Below are positions 8,522 to 16,778 of a stretch of DNA of 35,981 nt, piece by piece (position 1 is the stretch's first letter; each line of letters opens with the position of its first letter). The stretch is from Candidatus Iainarchaeum sp. (GTDB lineage Archaea; B1Sed10-29; WALL01). The DNA lies in assembly GCA_021162685.1 (NCBI GenBank), contig JAGGYF010000038.1, positions 1-35,981 on the forward strand, read 5' to 3'. The position numbers were made by a program, and so were the translations under genes. The notes beneath the pieces are model-generated. The model searched no databases and was not told the DNA's origin. It saw only the letters and a program-made list of their open reading frames with translations.

Positions 8522-9166
8522 ATGCGTTCTTCTGAGCTGGATCTCTTGATATACCTAGCAGAGAAAGGAGCGTTGAAGCGATGTCATAAGATAACTACTA
8601 TAGCGCTTGCAAAGGAATTAAAGACATCGCAACAGACAGCATCGCGCTGGATTATAGAGCTACAGAGACAAGGATACATAGAGAGGAGCAACAGCGGTAT
8701 TAAACTCACAAAGAAGTCAAGGGACCTCCTAAAATCAATATATACATCACTACACAAAACGTTCTCAAAGCGATGCAGGCCAATAGATATAGAGGGAGAG
8801 CTTTTTGATGGATTTAGAGAGGCAAGGTTCTATATCTCATTGCCAGAATACACAGAGCAGTTTGAGAATAAACTCGGCTTTAAACCATATCCAGGAACAT
8901 TGAATTTAAAACTGAAGACGGTTGAGGACATGAGTAACAAGGATTTGCTTAAACATGGTATAATCATAAAAGGGTTTGAGAGGGACGGTAGGACATATGG
9001 TAAGGTAGAGTGCTTTCCGTGCATAATAAACGACAAAGTGAAGGGAGCGGTGATATTCCCAGAGCGAAACCATTATGGGCCAAATGTTATACAAATTATT
9101 GCACCGGTGAATCTCAGGAAGAAGCTTAAGATCAAGCCAGGTGATACAGTTACTATTTCTGTATAA
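8522..9166 (+). CDS. ribK: CTP-dependent riboflavin kinase fused to a winged-helix domain (RbkR type)
   Basis: Phosphorylates riboflavin to FMN using CTP, the archaeal route. The C-terminal 130 residues match this kinase (GFREARFYISLPEY, KPYPGTLNLKLK, GKVECFPCIIND, PERNHYG, KPGDTVTIS). The first 85 residues form a winged helix (LAKELKTSQQTASRWIIELQRQGYIERS). Archaeal fusions of this form, called RbkR, both make FMN and repress or activate riboflavin genes in response to FMN. The gene stands just upstream of ribC, ribH and ribB, which fits self-contained control of the pathway. The length of 214 residues equals the fused form rather than the shorter kinase-only form. Kinase call is firm; regulator role is by family and context. 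Confidence 0.93.
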   Translation: MRSSELDLLIYLAEKGALKRCHKITTIALAKELKTSQQTASRWIIELQRQGYIERSNSGIKLTKKSRDLLKSIYTSLHKTFSKRCRPIDIEGELFDGFREARFYISLPEYTEQFENKLGFKPYPGTLNLKLKTVEDMSNKDLLKHGIIIKGFERDGRTYGKVECFPCIINDKVKGAVIFPERNHYGPNVIQIIAPVNLRKKLKIKPGDTVTISV

Positions 9167-9175
9167 CTCATTTTT

Positions 9176-9204
9176 AAGTAAATACCTATTTTAGAGTATT
9201 GCTT
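9176..9204 (+). promoter_or_regulatory. Imperfect inverted repeat, candidate operator for the riboflavin operon
   Basis: AAGTAAATAC and GTATTGCTT form an imperfect inverted repeat, with perfect inner arms AATAC (9181-9185) and GTATT (9196-9200) separated by 10 bases. It sits directly upstream of, and touches, the TATA-like box TTTTATATAT (9203-9212) of ribC. Position fits a repressor or activator site, most simply for the adjacent winged-helix riboflavin kinase. I do not recall a consensus to compare with, so this is inference. Confidence 0.35.
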
Positions 9205-9212
9205 TTATATAT
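9203..9212 (+). promoter_or_regulatory. TATA-like box of ribC
   Basis: TTTTATATAT is centred about 28 bases before the ATG at 9236 and would give a leaderless or nearly leaderless transcript for ribC and the genes behind it. Confidence 0.55.
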
Positions 9213-9226
9213 GCCACCAGATATAA

Positions 9227-9694
<468 letters not shown>

Positions 9695-9698
9695 TAAT

Positions 9699-10097
9699 AT
9701 GAATTTAGGGATTATTGTCTCAGAATTCAATTATGACATAACGTCTAAAATGTTGGAAAGAGCAAAGGCACATGCGAACTTTTTAGGGGTCAATGTGTCA
9801 GAGGTTGTATGGGTTCCAGGAGCATTTGATATGCCTCTTGCAATGAAAAAACTTGCAGAGAAAAGCGATGTTGATGCCATTGCTCTATTGGGTGCAGTAA
9901 TCAAAGGAGACACAGACCACGATCAGATAGTAGCACAGCATGCAGCAAGAAAAGCAGCAGACCTGTCCATAGAGTTCAACAAACCCATTGCTTTGGGCAT
10001 AATTGGACCAAACGTAACAAGAGCAGCTGCAATGGAGCGCATTGACGAGTATGCAAAAAGAGCAGTAGAAGCAGCAGTGAAAATGGCAAAGGTTTAG
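9699..10097 (+). CDS. ribH: 6,7-dimethyl-8-ribityllumazine synthase
   Basis: Condenses 5-amino-6-ribitylaminouracil with 3,4-dihydroxy-2-butanone 4-phosphate. Visible signatures are [11 protein letters not shown] (substrate-binding N-terminus), [30 protein letters not shown] with the catalytic His region, and [19 protein letters not shown]. The length of 132 residues fits archaeal proteins that form icosahedral or pentameric shells. It lies between ribC and ribB with short spacers, so the operon supplies both the butanone (ribB) and its user. Upstream enzymes (GTP cyclohydrolase III, RibD-like steps) are not in the window. Confidence 0.95.
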   Translation: MNLGIIVSEFNYDITSKMLERAKAHANFLGVNVSEVVWVPGAFDMPLAMKKLAEKSDVDAIALLGAVIKGDTDHDQIVAQHAARKAADLSIEFNKPIALGIIGPNVTRAAAMERIDEYAKRAVEAAVKMAKV

Positions 10098-10099
10098 AT

Positions 10100-10657
10100 A
10101 TGTTAGAGGAAGCAATCTCAGCTATACGTTCAGGTAGGCCAGTGATTATCATAGATAACGAGGACAGGGAGAACGAATGTGATGTAGTATTTGCTGCTGA
10201 GAGGGTAACACCAGAAGCAGTAATATTCATGTTGAACCATGCAAAAGGACTCATATGCGTCTCAATGGATAGTAACGTTGCCGAGCGTCTTGAGATAAAG
10301 CCAATGGTCGAGAACAATGAAGACCCTCTACAAACGAATTTTGGCGTTTCTTTAGACCACATACAAACATCAACAGGCATCTCTGCATTTGATAGGGCAT
10401 TAACGATAAGAGCAATTGCAGACCCTGTGTCAAGACCAGAGGATTTCAGAAGACCTGGGCACATCTTCCCTTTGATCGCAAGGGATATCAAAGAGAGACA
10501 AGGGCATACAGAAGCATCTGTTGAGCTAATGAAAAGAGCAGAGATGCAGCCCGTTGCCGCAATTTGTGAGATACTCAACAAGGATGGGACAATGGCAAGA
10601 GAGAGGGATGTAAAGAAGTTTGGCATCCCTATTCTTCACATCAATGTTTTTATATGA
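10100..10657 (+). CDS. ribB: 3,4-dihydroxy-2-butanone 4-phosphate synthase
   Basis: Makes the four-carbon unit of riboflavin from ribulose 5-phosphate. The acidic metal-binding loop is present (DNEDRENECDVVFAAE), as are TGISAFDRALTI, RRPGHIFPL, RQGHTEASVEL with the second metal ligand His, and the closing ICEILNKDGTMAR. At 185 residues it is somewhat shorter than the usual 200-230; the C-terminus stops soon after the last strand (IPILHINVFI). It begins 2 bases after ribH and overlaps the following gene by 4 bases (ATGA), a sign of translational coupling. No GTP cyclohydrolase II domain is fused. Confidence 0.94.
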   Translation: MLEEAISAIRSGRPVIIIDNEDRENECDVVFAAERVTPEAVIFMLNHAKGLICVSMDSNVAERLEIKPMVENNEDPLQTNFGVSLDHIQTSTGISAFDRALTIRAIADPVSRPEDFRRPGHIFPLIARDIKERQGHTEASVELMKRAEMQPVAAICEILNKDGTMARERDVKKFGIPILHINVFI

Positions 10658-11421
10658 ACAAAATAGCAATATTACCCATGAACGTGCCTAAATCACATCC
10701 TCGCTATGCTTCACTTATGCAGAGGGAGAAACTGATTGAAGGGGTGAAGAAAAACATAACCGCTATAGCAGGACTTATAGCGCATGGAAGGGGAGAGGCA
10801 TTTGATTATCTTATTGGAGAGAGAACCACAGAAAATGCAAAGAAAGCAATAAGAGCAGCAGTTGCGCGCATGCAGTCATCAAAAACAGTACTCTCTGTGA
10901 ATGGAAACGTTGCTGTTCTCTGTCCAGAGGAATACGTGAAACTAGCACATCTACTTCGTGCCCCTCTTGAGATAAATCTTTTCTATTATCGGCCAGAGCG
11001 AATAAATGCAATAAGAAATGCACTTTTGGAAGCTGGTGCAGAAGAGGATGAGATCTTAGTTAGCAATAAAGAATACCTGGATATAGAGAGCAATAGGAAA
11101 CAAGCGAATCCTGAGGGCATAGCAAAAGCAGAGACAGTATTGGTTCCACTGGAGGATGGCGATAGAACAGAGGCATTAAAAAGAGCAGGAAAGTTTGTTA
11201 TCACTATAGACCTAAATCCAATGTCAAGGACTGCAAGGTTTGCAGACATTACAATTGTGGATAACGTAATCAGGGCAGTGCCTCTCATGGTGGAATACGC
11301 AAAGGAAAGGCAAGAAGAGGCACCTTTTGATAATAAAGAAAATTTGAGAGAAGCAATGCAGATTATGAAGCAAAATCTGGAGCGTGAGCCTGATGTTACT
11401 TCTCATCCAGCACCTTCATGA
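10654..11421 (+). CDS. 4-phosphopantoate--beta-alanine ligase (archaeal phosphopantothenate synthetase, COG1701/DUF137)
   Basis: Archaeal CoA pathway enzyme that joins 4-phosphopantoate to beta-alanine with ATP. The family pattern is clear: IPKSHPRYASL-like N-terminus (VPKSHPRYASLMQREKL), GLIAHGRGEAFDYLIGE, ILVSNKEYLDIESNRKQANPEGIAKA, TVLVPLEDGDRTEAL and ITIDLNPMSRTA. The start overlaps the ribB stop by 4 bases. The last seven residues (TSHPAPS) follow an 18-bp repeat that recurs 364 bases downstream. There, the same frame would read EREPDV then EY and stop. The present tail is therefore probably a replacement made by insertion of the hicB-like segment. The enzyme core is untouched. Confidence 0.93.
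   Translation: MNKIAILPMNVPKSHPRYASLMQREKLIEGVKKNITAIAGLIAHGRGEAFDYLIGERTTENAKKAIRAAVARMQSSKTVLSVNGNVAVLCPEEYVKLAHLLRAPLEINLFYYRPERINAIRNALLEAGAEEDEILVSNKEYLDIESNRKQANPEGIAKAETVLVPLEDGDRTEALKRAGKFVITIDLNPMSRTARFADITIVDNVIRAVPLMVEYAKERQEEAPFDNKENLREAMQIMKQNLEREPDVTSHPAPS
11380..11397 (+). repeat. Left copy of an 18-bp direct repeat flanking the hicB-like insertion
   Basis: The 18 bases at 11380-11397 (GAGCGTGAGCCTGATGTT) are identical to those at 11744-11761. This copy lies inside the end of the phosphopantothenate synthetase gene (codons for EREPDV). Confidence 0.9.
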
Positions 11422-11437
11422 ACTCACTCTCACTATT

Positions 11438-11674
11438 TTAGTTCCAGGTAGCTTTGGTAGTCTTGACATGATCTACAACCTCAAAGAAGGTCATGAAAGG
11501 AATATTCCTCTTTTTTTCATTAGGGAACTCTTCAAGGTATAACTCAACTGCTTCTTTTAGATTTGATATTGCTTCGTCAATTGTCTTCCCTTGACTAACT
11601 ATTCCTGTTTCTGGGTTCTCCGCGATGTACATATCTTCCTCTTGTGTTATAATTGCAGTCATTCTACGCTTCAT
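11438..11674 (-). CDS. HicB-like (UPF0150) protein without a HicA partner
   Basis: A 78-residue protein with the HicB-type partial RNase H fold: TAIITQEEDMYIAENPETGIVSQGKTIDEAISNLKEAVELYLEE. Such proteins are antitoxins of HicA or stand-alone relatives. No HicA-type gene (short, with a GSHH-like motif) fits in the 16 bases to the left or the 80 bases to the right, so it is an orphan here. The ATG has AGGTGG 4-5 bases upstream and an AT-rich stretch with TTTATAA repeats (about 11706-11724) serving as its own promoter. It is the only minus-strand gene in this part and sits inside an interval bounded by an 18-bp direct repeat, which marks it as a likely late arrival. Confidence 0.8.
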   Translation of the reverse strand: MKRRMTAIITQEEDMYIAENPETGIVSQGKTIDEAISNLKEAVELYLEEFPNEKKRNIPFMTFFEVVDHVKTTKATWN

Positions 11675-11743
11675 ATTTCCACCTAATAACTTTAGGAATC
11701 GTTATATTTATAAAAATTTATAAAACACTCGCTATCTAATATA

Positions 11744-11761
11744 GAGCGTGAGCCTGATGTT
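11744..11761 (+). repeat. Right copy of the 18-bp direct repeat
   Basis: Identical to 11380-11397. Read in the frame of the upstream ligase gene, this copy continues with GAG TAT TAA, a plausible ancestral gene end. It also contains the GTG and ATG start options of coaBC. Confidence 0.9.
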
Positions 11762-12932
11762 GAGTATTAAGGGAAACAAAAGCAATCTTCTTAAGGGTAA
11801 AAGGATTACATTGTGTGTGACAGGTTCTGTTGCATGTATTGAGGCACCAAAAATAGCAAGGGAACTCATGAGACATGGTGCAGATGTTTTTCCTGTGATG
11901 TCTGAGTCAGCAGAGCATCTGATCACAAAGGAGCTTATGGAGTGGGCATGTGAGAATCCTGTTGTAACAAAACTTTCTGGTGAAATAGAGCATGTACGCT
12001 TAGGTGCTTATTCTGATTTGGTTCTGGTCTGTCCCTCTACTGCGAACACTATATCAAAGATCGCATGTGGTATAGATGATACTCCCGTGACAAGCACGGT
12101 TTCATGTGCCATAGGGGCAAAAAAGCCCGTTATAATTGTTCCAGCAATGCACGACTCTATGTACAAACATCCTATTGTGAAAGAAAACATAAAAAAACTA
12201 AAACGCATTGGTGTCGAATTTATAGGCCCGAGGATGATTGAAGGAAAAGCGAAGATTGCACTAAACGAGGATATTGCGGATGCAGTCCTTTTGAGAGTAG
12301 GTAAAAAGGATATGAAGGGAAAGAGGATGGTGGTGACAGCAGGACCTACGTTTGAGCGTATTGATGCTGTTAGGGGAATCACAAATATGAGTTCTGGTAT
12401 GATGGGTATTGAGCTGGCGAAAAATGCAGCATACCGTGGAGCTGATGTGACACTGGTGTACGGTCCAGGAAGGGTAACACCACCCAAGTTTTTGAAAACA
12501 ATATATGTAGAATCTGCAGATGAGATGCTGAAACAAACATTACAGGCAATGAGAAAAGCAAACATCCTCATTTCATGTGCAGCAATTGCAGATTACACGC
12601 CAACAAGAAGGGTGAGGGGAAAGATAGATTCCAGCAAACCATTGACATTAAAACTGAAACAAACAAAAAAACTTGTTTCTGAGGCAAGAAAACGATTCCC
12701 AAGAAAAACAATCATCGCGTTCAAGCTGGAAACAAAAAGACATGTGGAAAAAGCGAGGGAGAAGATGAAAAGGGATAAGCTGGATATGATTATTGCTAAT
12801 GATATATCTGCAATGGGGTCTGATAGAAATAAAGTATATATTATAACAAAAGATAAGATGAAGACCATAGGGCCCGCTTCAAAGCCACAGATAGCGAGTG
12901 CAATAATTGATGAGATAGCAAAAGGTTTTTAA
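11748..12932 (+). CDS. coaBC: Bifunctional phosphopantothenoylcysteine decarboxylase / phosphopantothenate--cysteine ligase
   Basis: Converts 4'-phosphopantothenate to 4'-phosphopantetheine in two steps. The N-terminal flavin decarboxylase half shows LCVTGSVACIEAPKIARELMRHGA, LVCPSTANTISKIACGIDD and VPAMHDSMY (catalytic His region is expected near residue 70). The C-terminal ligase half has VVTAGPTFERIDAVRGITNMSSG, AAIADYTP and IIANDIS. Archaeal relatives carry a similar lead (GTKSKLLENKK-like; here GNKSNLLKGKR). An in-frame TAG at 11742 limits the start to GTG 11748, ATG 11757 or TTG 11760; all lie in the 18-bp repeat. Before the hicB insertion the gene probably overlapped the end of the ligase gene. 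With the upstream ligase this covers two consecutive CoA steps. Confidence 0.94.
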   Translation: MSLMLSIKGNKSNLLKGKRITLCVTGSVACIEAPKIARELMRHGADVFPVMSESAEHLITKELMEWACENPVVTKLSGEIEHVRLGAYSDLVLVCPSTANTISKIACGIDDTPVTSTVSCAIGAKKPVIIVPAMHDSMYKHPIVKENIKKLKRIGVEFIGPRMIEGKAKIALNEDIADAVLLRVGKKDMKGKRMVVTAGPTFERIDAVRGITNMSSGMMGIELAKNAAYRGADVTLVYGPGRVTPPKFLKTIYVESADEMLKQTLQAMRKANILISCAAIADYTPTRRVRGKIDSSKPLTLKLKQTKKLVSEARKRFPRKTIIAFKLETKRHVEKAREKMKRDKLDMIIANDISAMGSDRNKVYIITKDKMKTIGPASKPQIASAIIDEIAKGF

Positions 12933-12964
12933 AGCAGCTGTGAGTTAAGGTGTTTGGTGAGCCT

Positions 12965-13219
12965 ATGACCATGGAGGATGAAGTGAAAACCACATACAAG
13001 ATGCTCAAAGAGAACAACTTTAAAGTGGCAGAGATCATTTTTGAAGGGGGCATCTCTGTAAAGGATACTCAGATTTTAGCAACACTACAGAAGCTTGTTG
13101 ATGAGGGCAAAGCATTTGGTATTGTTCATGTTATCTATCTCACACAGGATGGACAACAGAGGGTTATTGATATCACAGCTGGAAAGGTTCCAGAGCAGCA
13201 AAAGGAAGAATTGAAGTAG
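12965..13219 (+). CDS. Small conserved-looking protein of unknown function
   Basis: An 84-residue soluble protein with no recognised family. It is rich in charged residues and reads as two helices, a beta-hairpin (FGIVHVIYLTQDGQQRVIDITAG) and a charged tail. I start it at ATG 12965, which has GGTGA 4 bases upstream and follows a TTTTTAAAG box at about 12924-12932; an in-frame GTG at 12950 would lie before the predicted transcript start. It sits between coaBC and FEN-1 on the same strand, without overlap to either. The hairpin with TLQKLVDEGKAF before it resembles a small winged-helix or wing, but that is only a shape impression. Confidence 0.65.
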   Translation: MTMEDEVKTTYKMLKENNFKVAEIIFEGGISVKDTQILATLQKLVDEGKAFGIVHVIYLTQDGQQRVIDITAGKVPEQQKEELK

Positions 13220-13245
13220 ATTATTCTATTTATGGATAGACAAAT

Positions 13246-13255
13246 CTTTATAAAT
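13246..13255 (+). promoter_or_regulatory. TATA-like box of the FEN-1 gene
   Basis: CTTTATAAAT is centred 26 bases before the ATG at 13277, consistent with a leaderless transcript. Confidence 0.55.
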
Positions 13256-13276
13256 CTACGAGGGATAGATTAGAAC

Positions 13277-14305
13277 ATGGGAGTAGATATCTCTGATATA
13301 GTCCCAAAGACAGTTGTTGAGCTGGAACACCTCACAGGAAGAACAATTGCTATTGATGCGTACAACACGTTATATCAATTTCTTTCTGTCATAAGGCAAC
13401 CAGACGGTACACCTCTGCAGAATTCAAAGGGTGAGATTACCTCTCATCTCACAGGGCTATTATACAGGACTACTAACCTGGTGGAGCAAGGTATCAAACC
13501 GTGTTTTGTTTTTGATGGTGTTCCCCCAGAGAAAAAACACGAGACAATTATGAAGCGAATAGCAATAAGGATGGAAGCCAAGGAAAAATGGGATGAAGCG
13601 CTGGAGAAAGGAGATATAGAAGAAGCGCGGAGATATGCACAACAATCTGTAAAGCTCACAAAAGAAATGGTTGAGCAGTCAAAAGAATTGTTGAGTGCAA
13701 TGGGCATACCATATGTTCAGGCACCAAGCGAGGGAGAGGCACAAGCAAGCTATATGTGCTCAAACGGCAAGGTGTGGGGTGTGGGAAGCCAGGATTTTGA
13801 TTCACTTCTATTCGGTGCACCAAGATTGGTTAGAAACCTAACTATTACTGGGAGGAGGAAACTCCCGAGGAAGAACGTTTATGTTATGATCAAACCTGAG
13901 ATCATCCAGTTGGATAGTGTTCTGAGCGAGTTGGGTATTACACGAGAGCAACTCATTGAGATAGGATTGATTGTTGGCACAGATTATAATGAGGGAGTGA
14001 AAGGTATAGGACCAAAAAAGGCCCTTGCACTTGTGAAGAAGGGAAAAAGTGCAGAGGAGGTATTTAATGAGCACAATATGGATACAAAAGACCTGAAAAA
14101 GATAAGGATGTTATTCCTAAAACCAGACGTTACAGATGAGTATACTCTAACATGGGGGACACCAGATACCAAGAAACTCATTGAACTATTAGTTGAAAAA
14201 TATGAGTTTTCTGAAGATAGGGTAAAACGGACAGCAGAACGACTATCAAAGGCCTTAGAGGTAAAGGGCACACAATCCCGTTTAGACCAATGGTTTGGTG
14301 GTTAA
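13277..14305 (+). CDS. fen: Flap endonuclease FEN-1
   Basis: Structure-specific 5' nuclease that removes flaps during Okazaki fragment maturation and repair. The 342-residue protein has the N-nuclease block (GVDISDIVPK, IAIDAYNTLYQFL, CFVFDGVPPEKKHE) and the I-nuclease block (APSEGEAQASYM, GSQDFDSLLFGAPRLVRN, GTDYNEGVKGIGPKKAL), containing the acidic metal ligands and the helix-hairpin-helix. The C-terminus QSRLDQWF is a PCNA-interacting peptide. Length and motif order are fully standard. The following gene starts immediately after its stop, so an operon is likely. Confidence 0.98.
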   Translation: MGVDISDIVPKTVVELEHLTGRTIAIDAYNTLYQFLSVIRQPDGTPLQNSKGEITSHLTGLLYRTTNLVEQGIKPCFVFDGVPPEKKHETIMKRIAIRMEAKEKWDEALEKGDIEEARRYAQQSVKLTKEMVEQSKELLSAMGIPYVQAPSEGEAQASYMCSNGKVWGVGSQDFDSLLFGAPRLVRNLTITGRRKLPRKNVYVMIKPEIIQLDSVLSELGITREQLIEIGLIVGTDYNEGVKGIGPKKALALVKKGKSAEEVFNEHNMDTKDLKKIRMLFLKPDVTDEYTLTWGTPDTKKLIELLVEKYEFSEDRVKRTAERLSKALEVKGTQSRLDQWFGG

Positions 14306-14845
14306 ATGCTTATAGAGAAGTTAAGGGATGCATTCAAAAGGAGAGATATAACACGCTTGAAGGAGATAAGTAACATAGCAATAGAGCAAGCCGCAATGAA
14401 CGAAGACAAAGAACTTGTTGATTTATCCCTCATTGCATATGCATTATACAAACTTCTCTCCAAGCAGCATTTTAAGAAGAAGAAGGAGTGGAAACATTTC
14501 CTTGCTGATGTTGAGACAGACCTTGATGAAGCAGTAAAGATGTCGCGTGAGGGAATGTCTTTGCATGGTATACTTGAGGAGGATATAATACGTGATATCT
14601 CTGAGATAGATGAGAGCTATGGTAATTATGTGAAGGACATATTACATAAAGCAAGAATAAAACAAGCATCTCGTGTTTATGCATTGGGCATGTCCTTACA
14701 AAAGGCGATAGAGCTTACTGGAGCAGATAGATTAGAGGTCTATAACTATATAGGGACGACAAGAATTCATGATAGGCCGTTCACATCAACAAAGGACGTA
14801 ATCAAGCGATTTAGGTATCTCAAAAAAATCTTTGAAGGACAATAA
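14306..14845 (+). CDS. Uncharacterised helical protein downstream of FEN-1
   Basis: A 179-residue, largely helical and strongly charged protein that I do not recognise. The N-terminus (IEKLRDAFKRRDITRLKEISNIAIEQAA) and middle (LVDLSLIAYALYKLLSKQHF) look like packed helices. The C-terminal 50 residues (ASRVYALGMSLQKAIELTGADRLEVYNYIGTTRIHD) have the character of a helix-turn-helix or DNA-contacting unit. The ATG adjoins the FEN-1 stop codon with no gap, so co-expression with FEN-1 is likely, which may point to DNA repair or replication. No transmembrane segment is seen. Function is open. Confidence 0.7.
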   Translation: MLIEKLRDAFKRRDITRLKEISNIAIEQAAMNEDKELVDLSLIAYALYKLLSKQHFKKKKEWKHFLADVETDLDEAVKMSREGMSLHGILEEDIIRDISEIDESYGNYVKDILHKARIKQASRVYALGMSLQKAIELTGADRLEVYNYIGTTRIHDRPFTSTKDVIKRFRYLKKIFEGQ

Positions 14846-14881
14846 ATACGTTTAAATATATGATTTCGTTTAACCATATGT

Positions 14882-16060
14882 ATGGACATTTTGCTCGAAC
14901 TCATCATTTTGCTCCTCCTTGCTAAGGGATTTGGAGAGATATGTGAGAAGATAGGAATACCAAGCGTTTTAGGATATATTATTACTGGGATTGTGGCAGG
15001 GCCCATGGTTTTAAAGGTGGCTCAGCCACAAGATGTACAAATCTTTGCGCAATTGGGTATCCTTTTCCTTCTGTTTATTACTGGGTTTGAGCAAGGGAAC
15101 ATAAGGGAATTGATGAAGGACATAAAAGCAATTGCTTCTGTTTCTATGTTGGGTTATTTCATACCATATGCCGCTGCAATGGCTATCGGTTGGTTTTTTG
15201 GCCTGACACTTAACCAACTTATCCTCTTGGGGCTTCTTGTGGCAGCAACAGATTCAGGCATAACGATAAAATCAATAGCAAGTGTGGGAAAGCTGGGAAC
15301 GCGTGCAGGAAAGATTATGGTTGGAGTTACAGTTATGGACGGACTGACAGGCTTGATAATCTTTACCCTAATCATGACATATGCAACGCTTGGCACAATT
15401 GATATTGCTGGGATCATGCATGTCCTCGCCTCAATTGTCGCCTTTCTCGCCATTTTTATTGTTATGCATAAGCTCGTTCCATTTGTCGTGAAATATGTTG
15501 AGTATATGAATGTAGAGCAGGCAGAGTTTTCATTCGCGTTTGCGTTTGTTATCCTTTTAGCAATAACAGCAGAACATTTTGGGTTGCATGGCATAATCGG
15601 AGCATTCCTTGCAGGCGTTATACTTTCCGATTCTCCAATGGGCACAACAACATTTCTAAGAAGGATATCTTCTATCTCATTAGCGATTTTTATCCCACTC
15701 TTCTTTATCTGGGGAGGATTGCTCCTAAATTTTGAATATATAAATCCTTTCTCCTTTGCTATTGTCGGGGGGGTTCTCATAGCAAATGCGGTTGCAGCAT
15801 ACCTTGCTGGTATGCTCAATAACGTTGGGAAAGAGGGGTCTCTCCTGATGTCCATAAGTATGCTTCCAAGAGGAGACATAAATCTTGTGTTAGCATCTAT
15901 TGCAGTAACTGCAGTTGGAAGGACAGGAGAGCCTATACTCACAAAAGAGGTAGGGGAACTATTCTTCTCAACAACCATGCTTCTTGTCCTGCTTGGTGCA
16001 ATCATAACTGCCGTCTTGTTAAAAATATTTATCCGTAAAAGGGAAGAGAAAGGTGGATGA
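14882..16060 (+). CDS. CPA2-type cation/proton antiporter (KefB/Na+-H+ exchanger family)
   Basis: Integral membrane exchanger of 392 residues with about 11-12 hydrophobic helices. The N-terminus KIGIPSVLGYIITGIVAGP is the family signature. FITGFEQGNIREL, LLVAATDSGITIKSI, FGLHGIIGAFLAGVILSD and MLPRGDINLVLASIA correspond to conserved helices 3-5 and 9-10. No cytosolic regulatory (RCK/TrkA-N) domain is attached. A TTTAAATATA box lies at about 14851-14860, close to the gene, so this begins a new operon that continues with the phosphoglucose isomerase gene. Whether Na+ or K+ is moved cannot be told. Confidence 0.88.
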   Translation: MDILLELIILLLLAKGFGEICEKIGIPSVLGYIITGIVAGPMVLKVAQPQDVQIFAQLGILFLLFITGFEQGNIRELMKDIKAIASVSMLGYFIPYAAAMAIGWFFGLTLNQLILLGLLVAATDSGITIKSIASVGKLGTRAGKIMVGVTVMDGLTGLIIFTLIMTYATLGTIDIAGIMHVLASIVAFLAIFIVMHKLVPFVVKYVEYMNVEQAEFSFAFAFVILLAITAEHFGLHGIIGAFLAGVILSDSPMGTTTFLRRISSISLAIFIPLFFIWGGLLLNFEYINPFSFAIVGGVLIANAVAAYLAGMLNNVGKEGSLLMSISMLPRGDINLVLASIAVTAVGRTGEPILTKEVGELFFSTTMLLVLLGAIITAVLLKIFIRKREEKGG

Positions 16061-16777
16061 ATGGTAACATTTAATTTTCTACCAATAGAATATGATAGTG
16101 ATGCAAATCTCCTCTATTTTGATGGCGAGCAATTACATCCAGATGTTAGAACATTAGAGCAAGCAAAACCCGTTCTGTATAATTCAGATGTGGATGCACC
16201 GCGTGAACTGTATTATATGTATCGTAATGTATTTCTTGATAGCCACAAGGAACTTTTTGAGAGGTTTGGTATAAGATACGATATCACTGTTCTACCGCCT
16301 TTGTTCATTGGCAGCGAATACAATAAAACAGTTGGTCATTTCCACCCAGTAGTGCCTGGAACAGATATGACCTATACAGAAATTTACGAGGTGCTCTATG
16401 GAAATGCATATTATATGTTGTTTAACAAGGATGAAGTGAGGGTAGTTGAAGCAAAGGCTGGAGACCAGGTTATAGTCCCACCAAATTTTGGTCATATTAC
16501 CATAAATCCATCTGAAAAAAAGCCACTTATCATGGCAAACCTTGTTTCTAGTAATTTCGCATCTGAATACAAAGAAGTGAGGGAGAGGAAGGGAGGCCCA
16601 TACTACTACATAAAAGAAAAAAGCTGGATAAAAAACCCATATTATAAAAAGGATATGCAATTGAATATTGTGCGCCCAAATCAATTATTTAATGAGAATA
16701 TATACTCTATGTTTGTTCGCTCTCCCACCTCTTTCAATTTTTTAAGGGACCCATCTCACCTCTTTATGGAGGATTAG
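16061..16777 (+). CDS. pgiA: Cupin-type glucose-6-phosphate isomerase
   Basis: Metal-dependent phosphoglucose isomerase of the archaeal cupin family, which interconverts glucose 6-phosphate and fructose 6-phosphate. The cupin motifs are clear: the first with its His-X-His (TVGHFHPVVPG), the distant Glu (EIYEVLYGNAYYMLF) and the second with its His (GDQVIVPPNFGHITINPS). The 238-residue length exceeds the usual 190 or so because of a C-terminal extension (from about residue 190, NPYYKKDMQL to LFMED) that is not part of the cupin core. The ATG follows the antiporter stop directly and has AGGTGG upstream. Sugar metabolism by glycolysis or gluconeogenesis is implied. Confidence 0.9.
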   Translation: MVTFNFLPIEYDSDANLLYFDGEQLHPDVRTLEQAKPVLYNSDVDAPRELYYMYRNVFLDSHKELFERFGIRYDITVLPPLFIGSEYNKTVGHFHPVVPGTDMTYTEIYEVLYGNAYYMLFNKDEVRVVEAKAGDQVIVPPNFGHITINPSEKKPLIMANLVSSNFASEYKEVRERKGGPYYYIKEKSWIKNPYYKKDMQLNIVRPNQLFNENIYSMFVRSPTSFNFLRDPSHLFMED

Positions 16778-16778
16778 C

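Noticed and set aside
11438-11674. Complete HicBA toxin-antitoxin pair
   Set aside because: No HicA-like frame exists on either side within the repeat-bounded segment; only the HicB-like gene is present.
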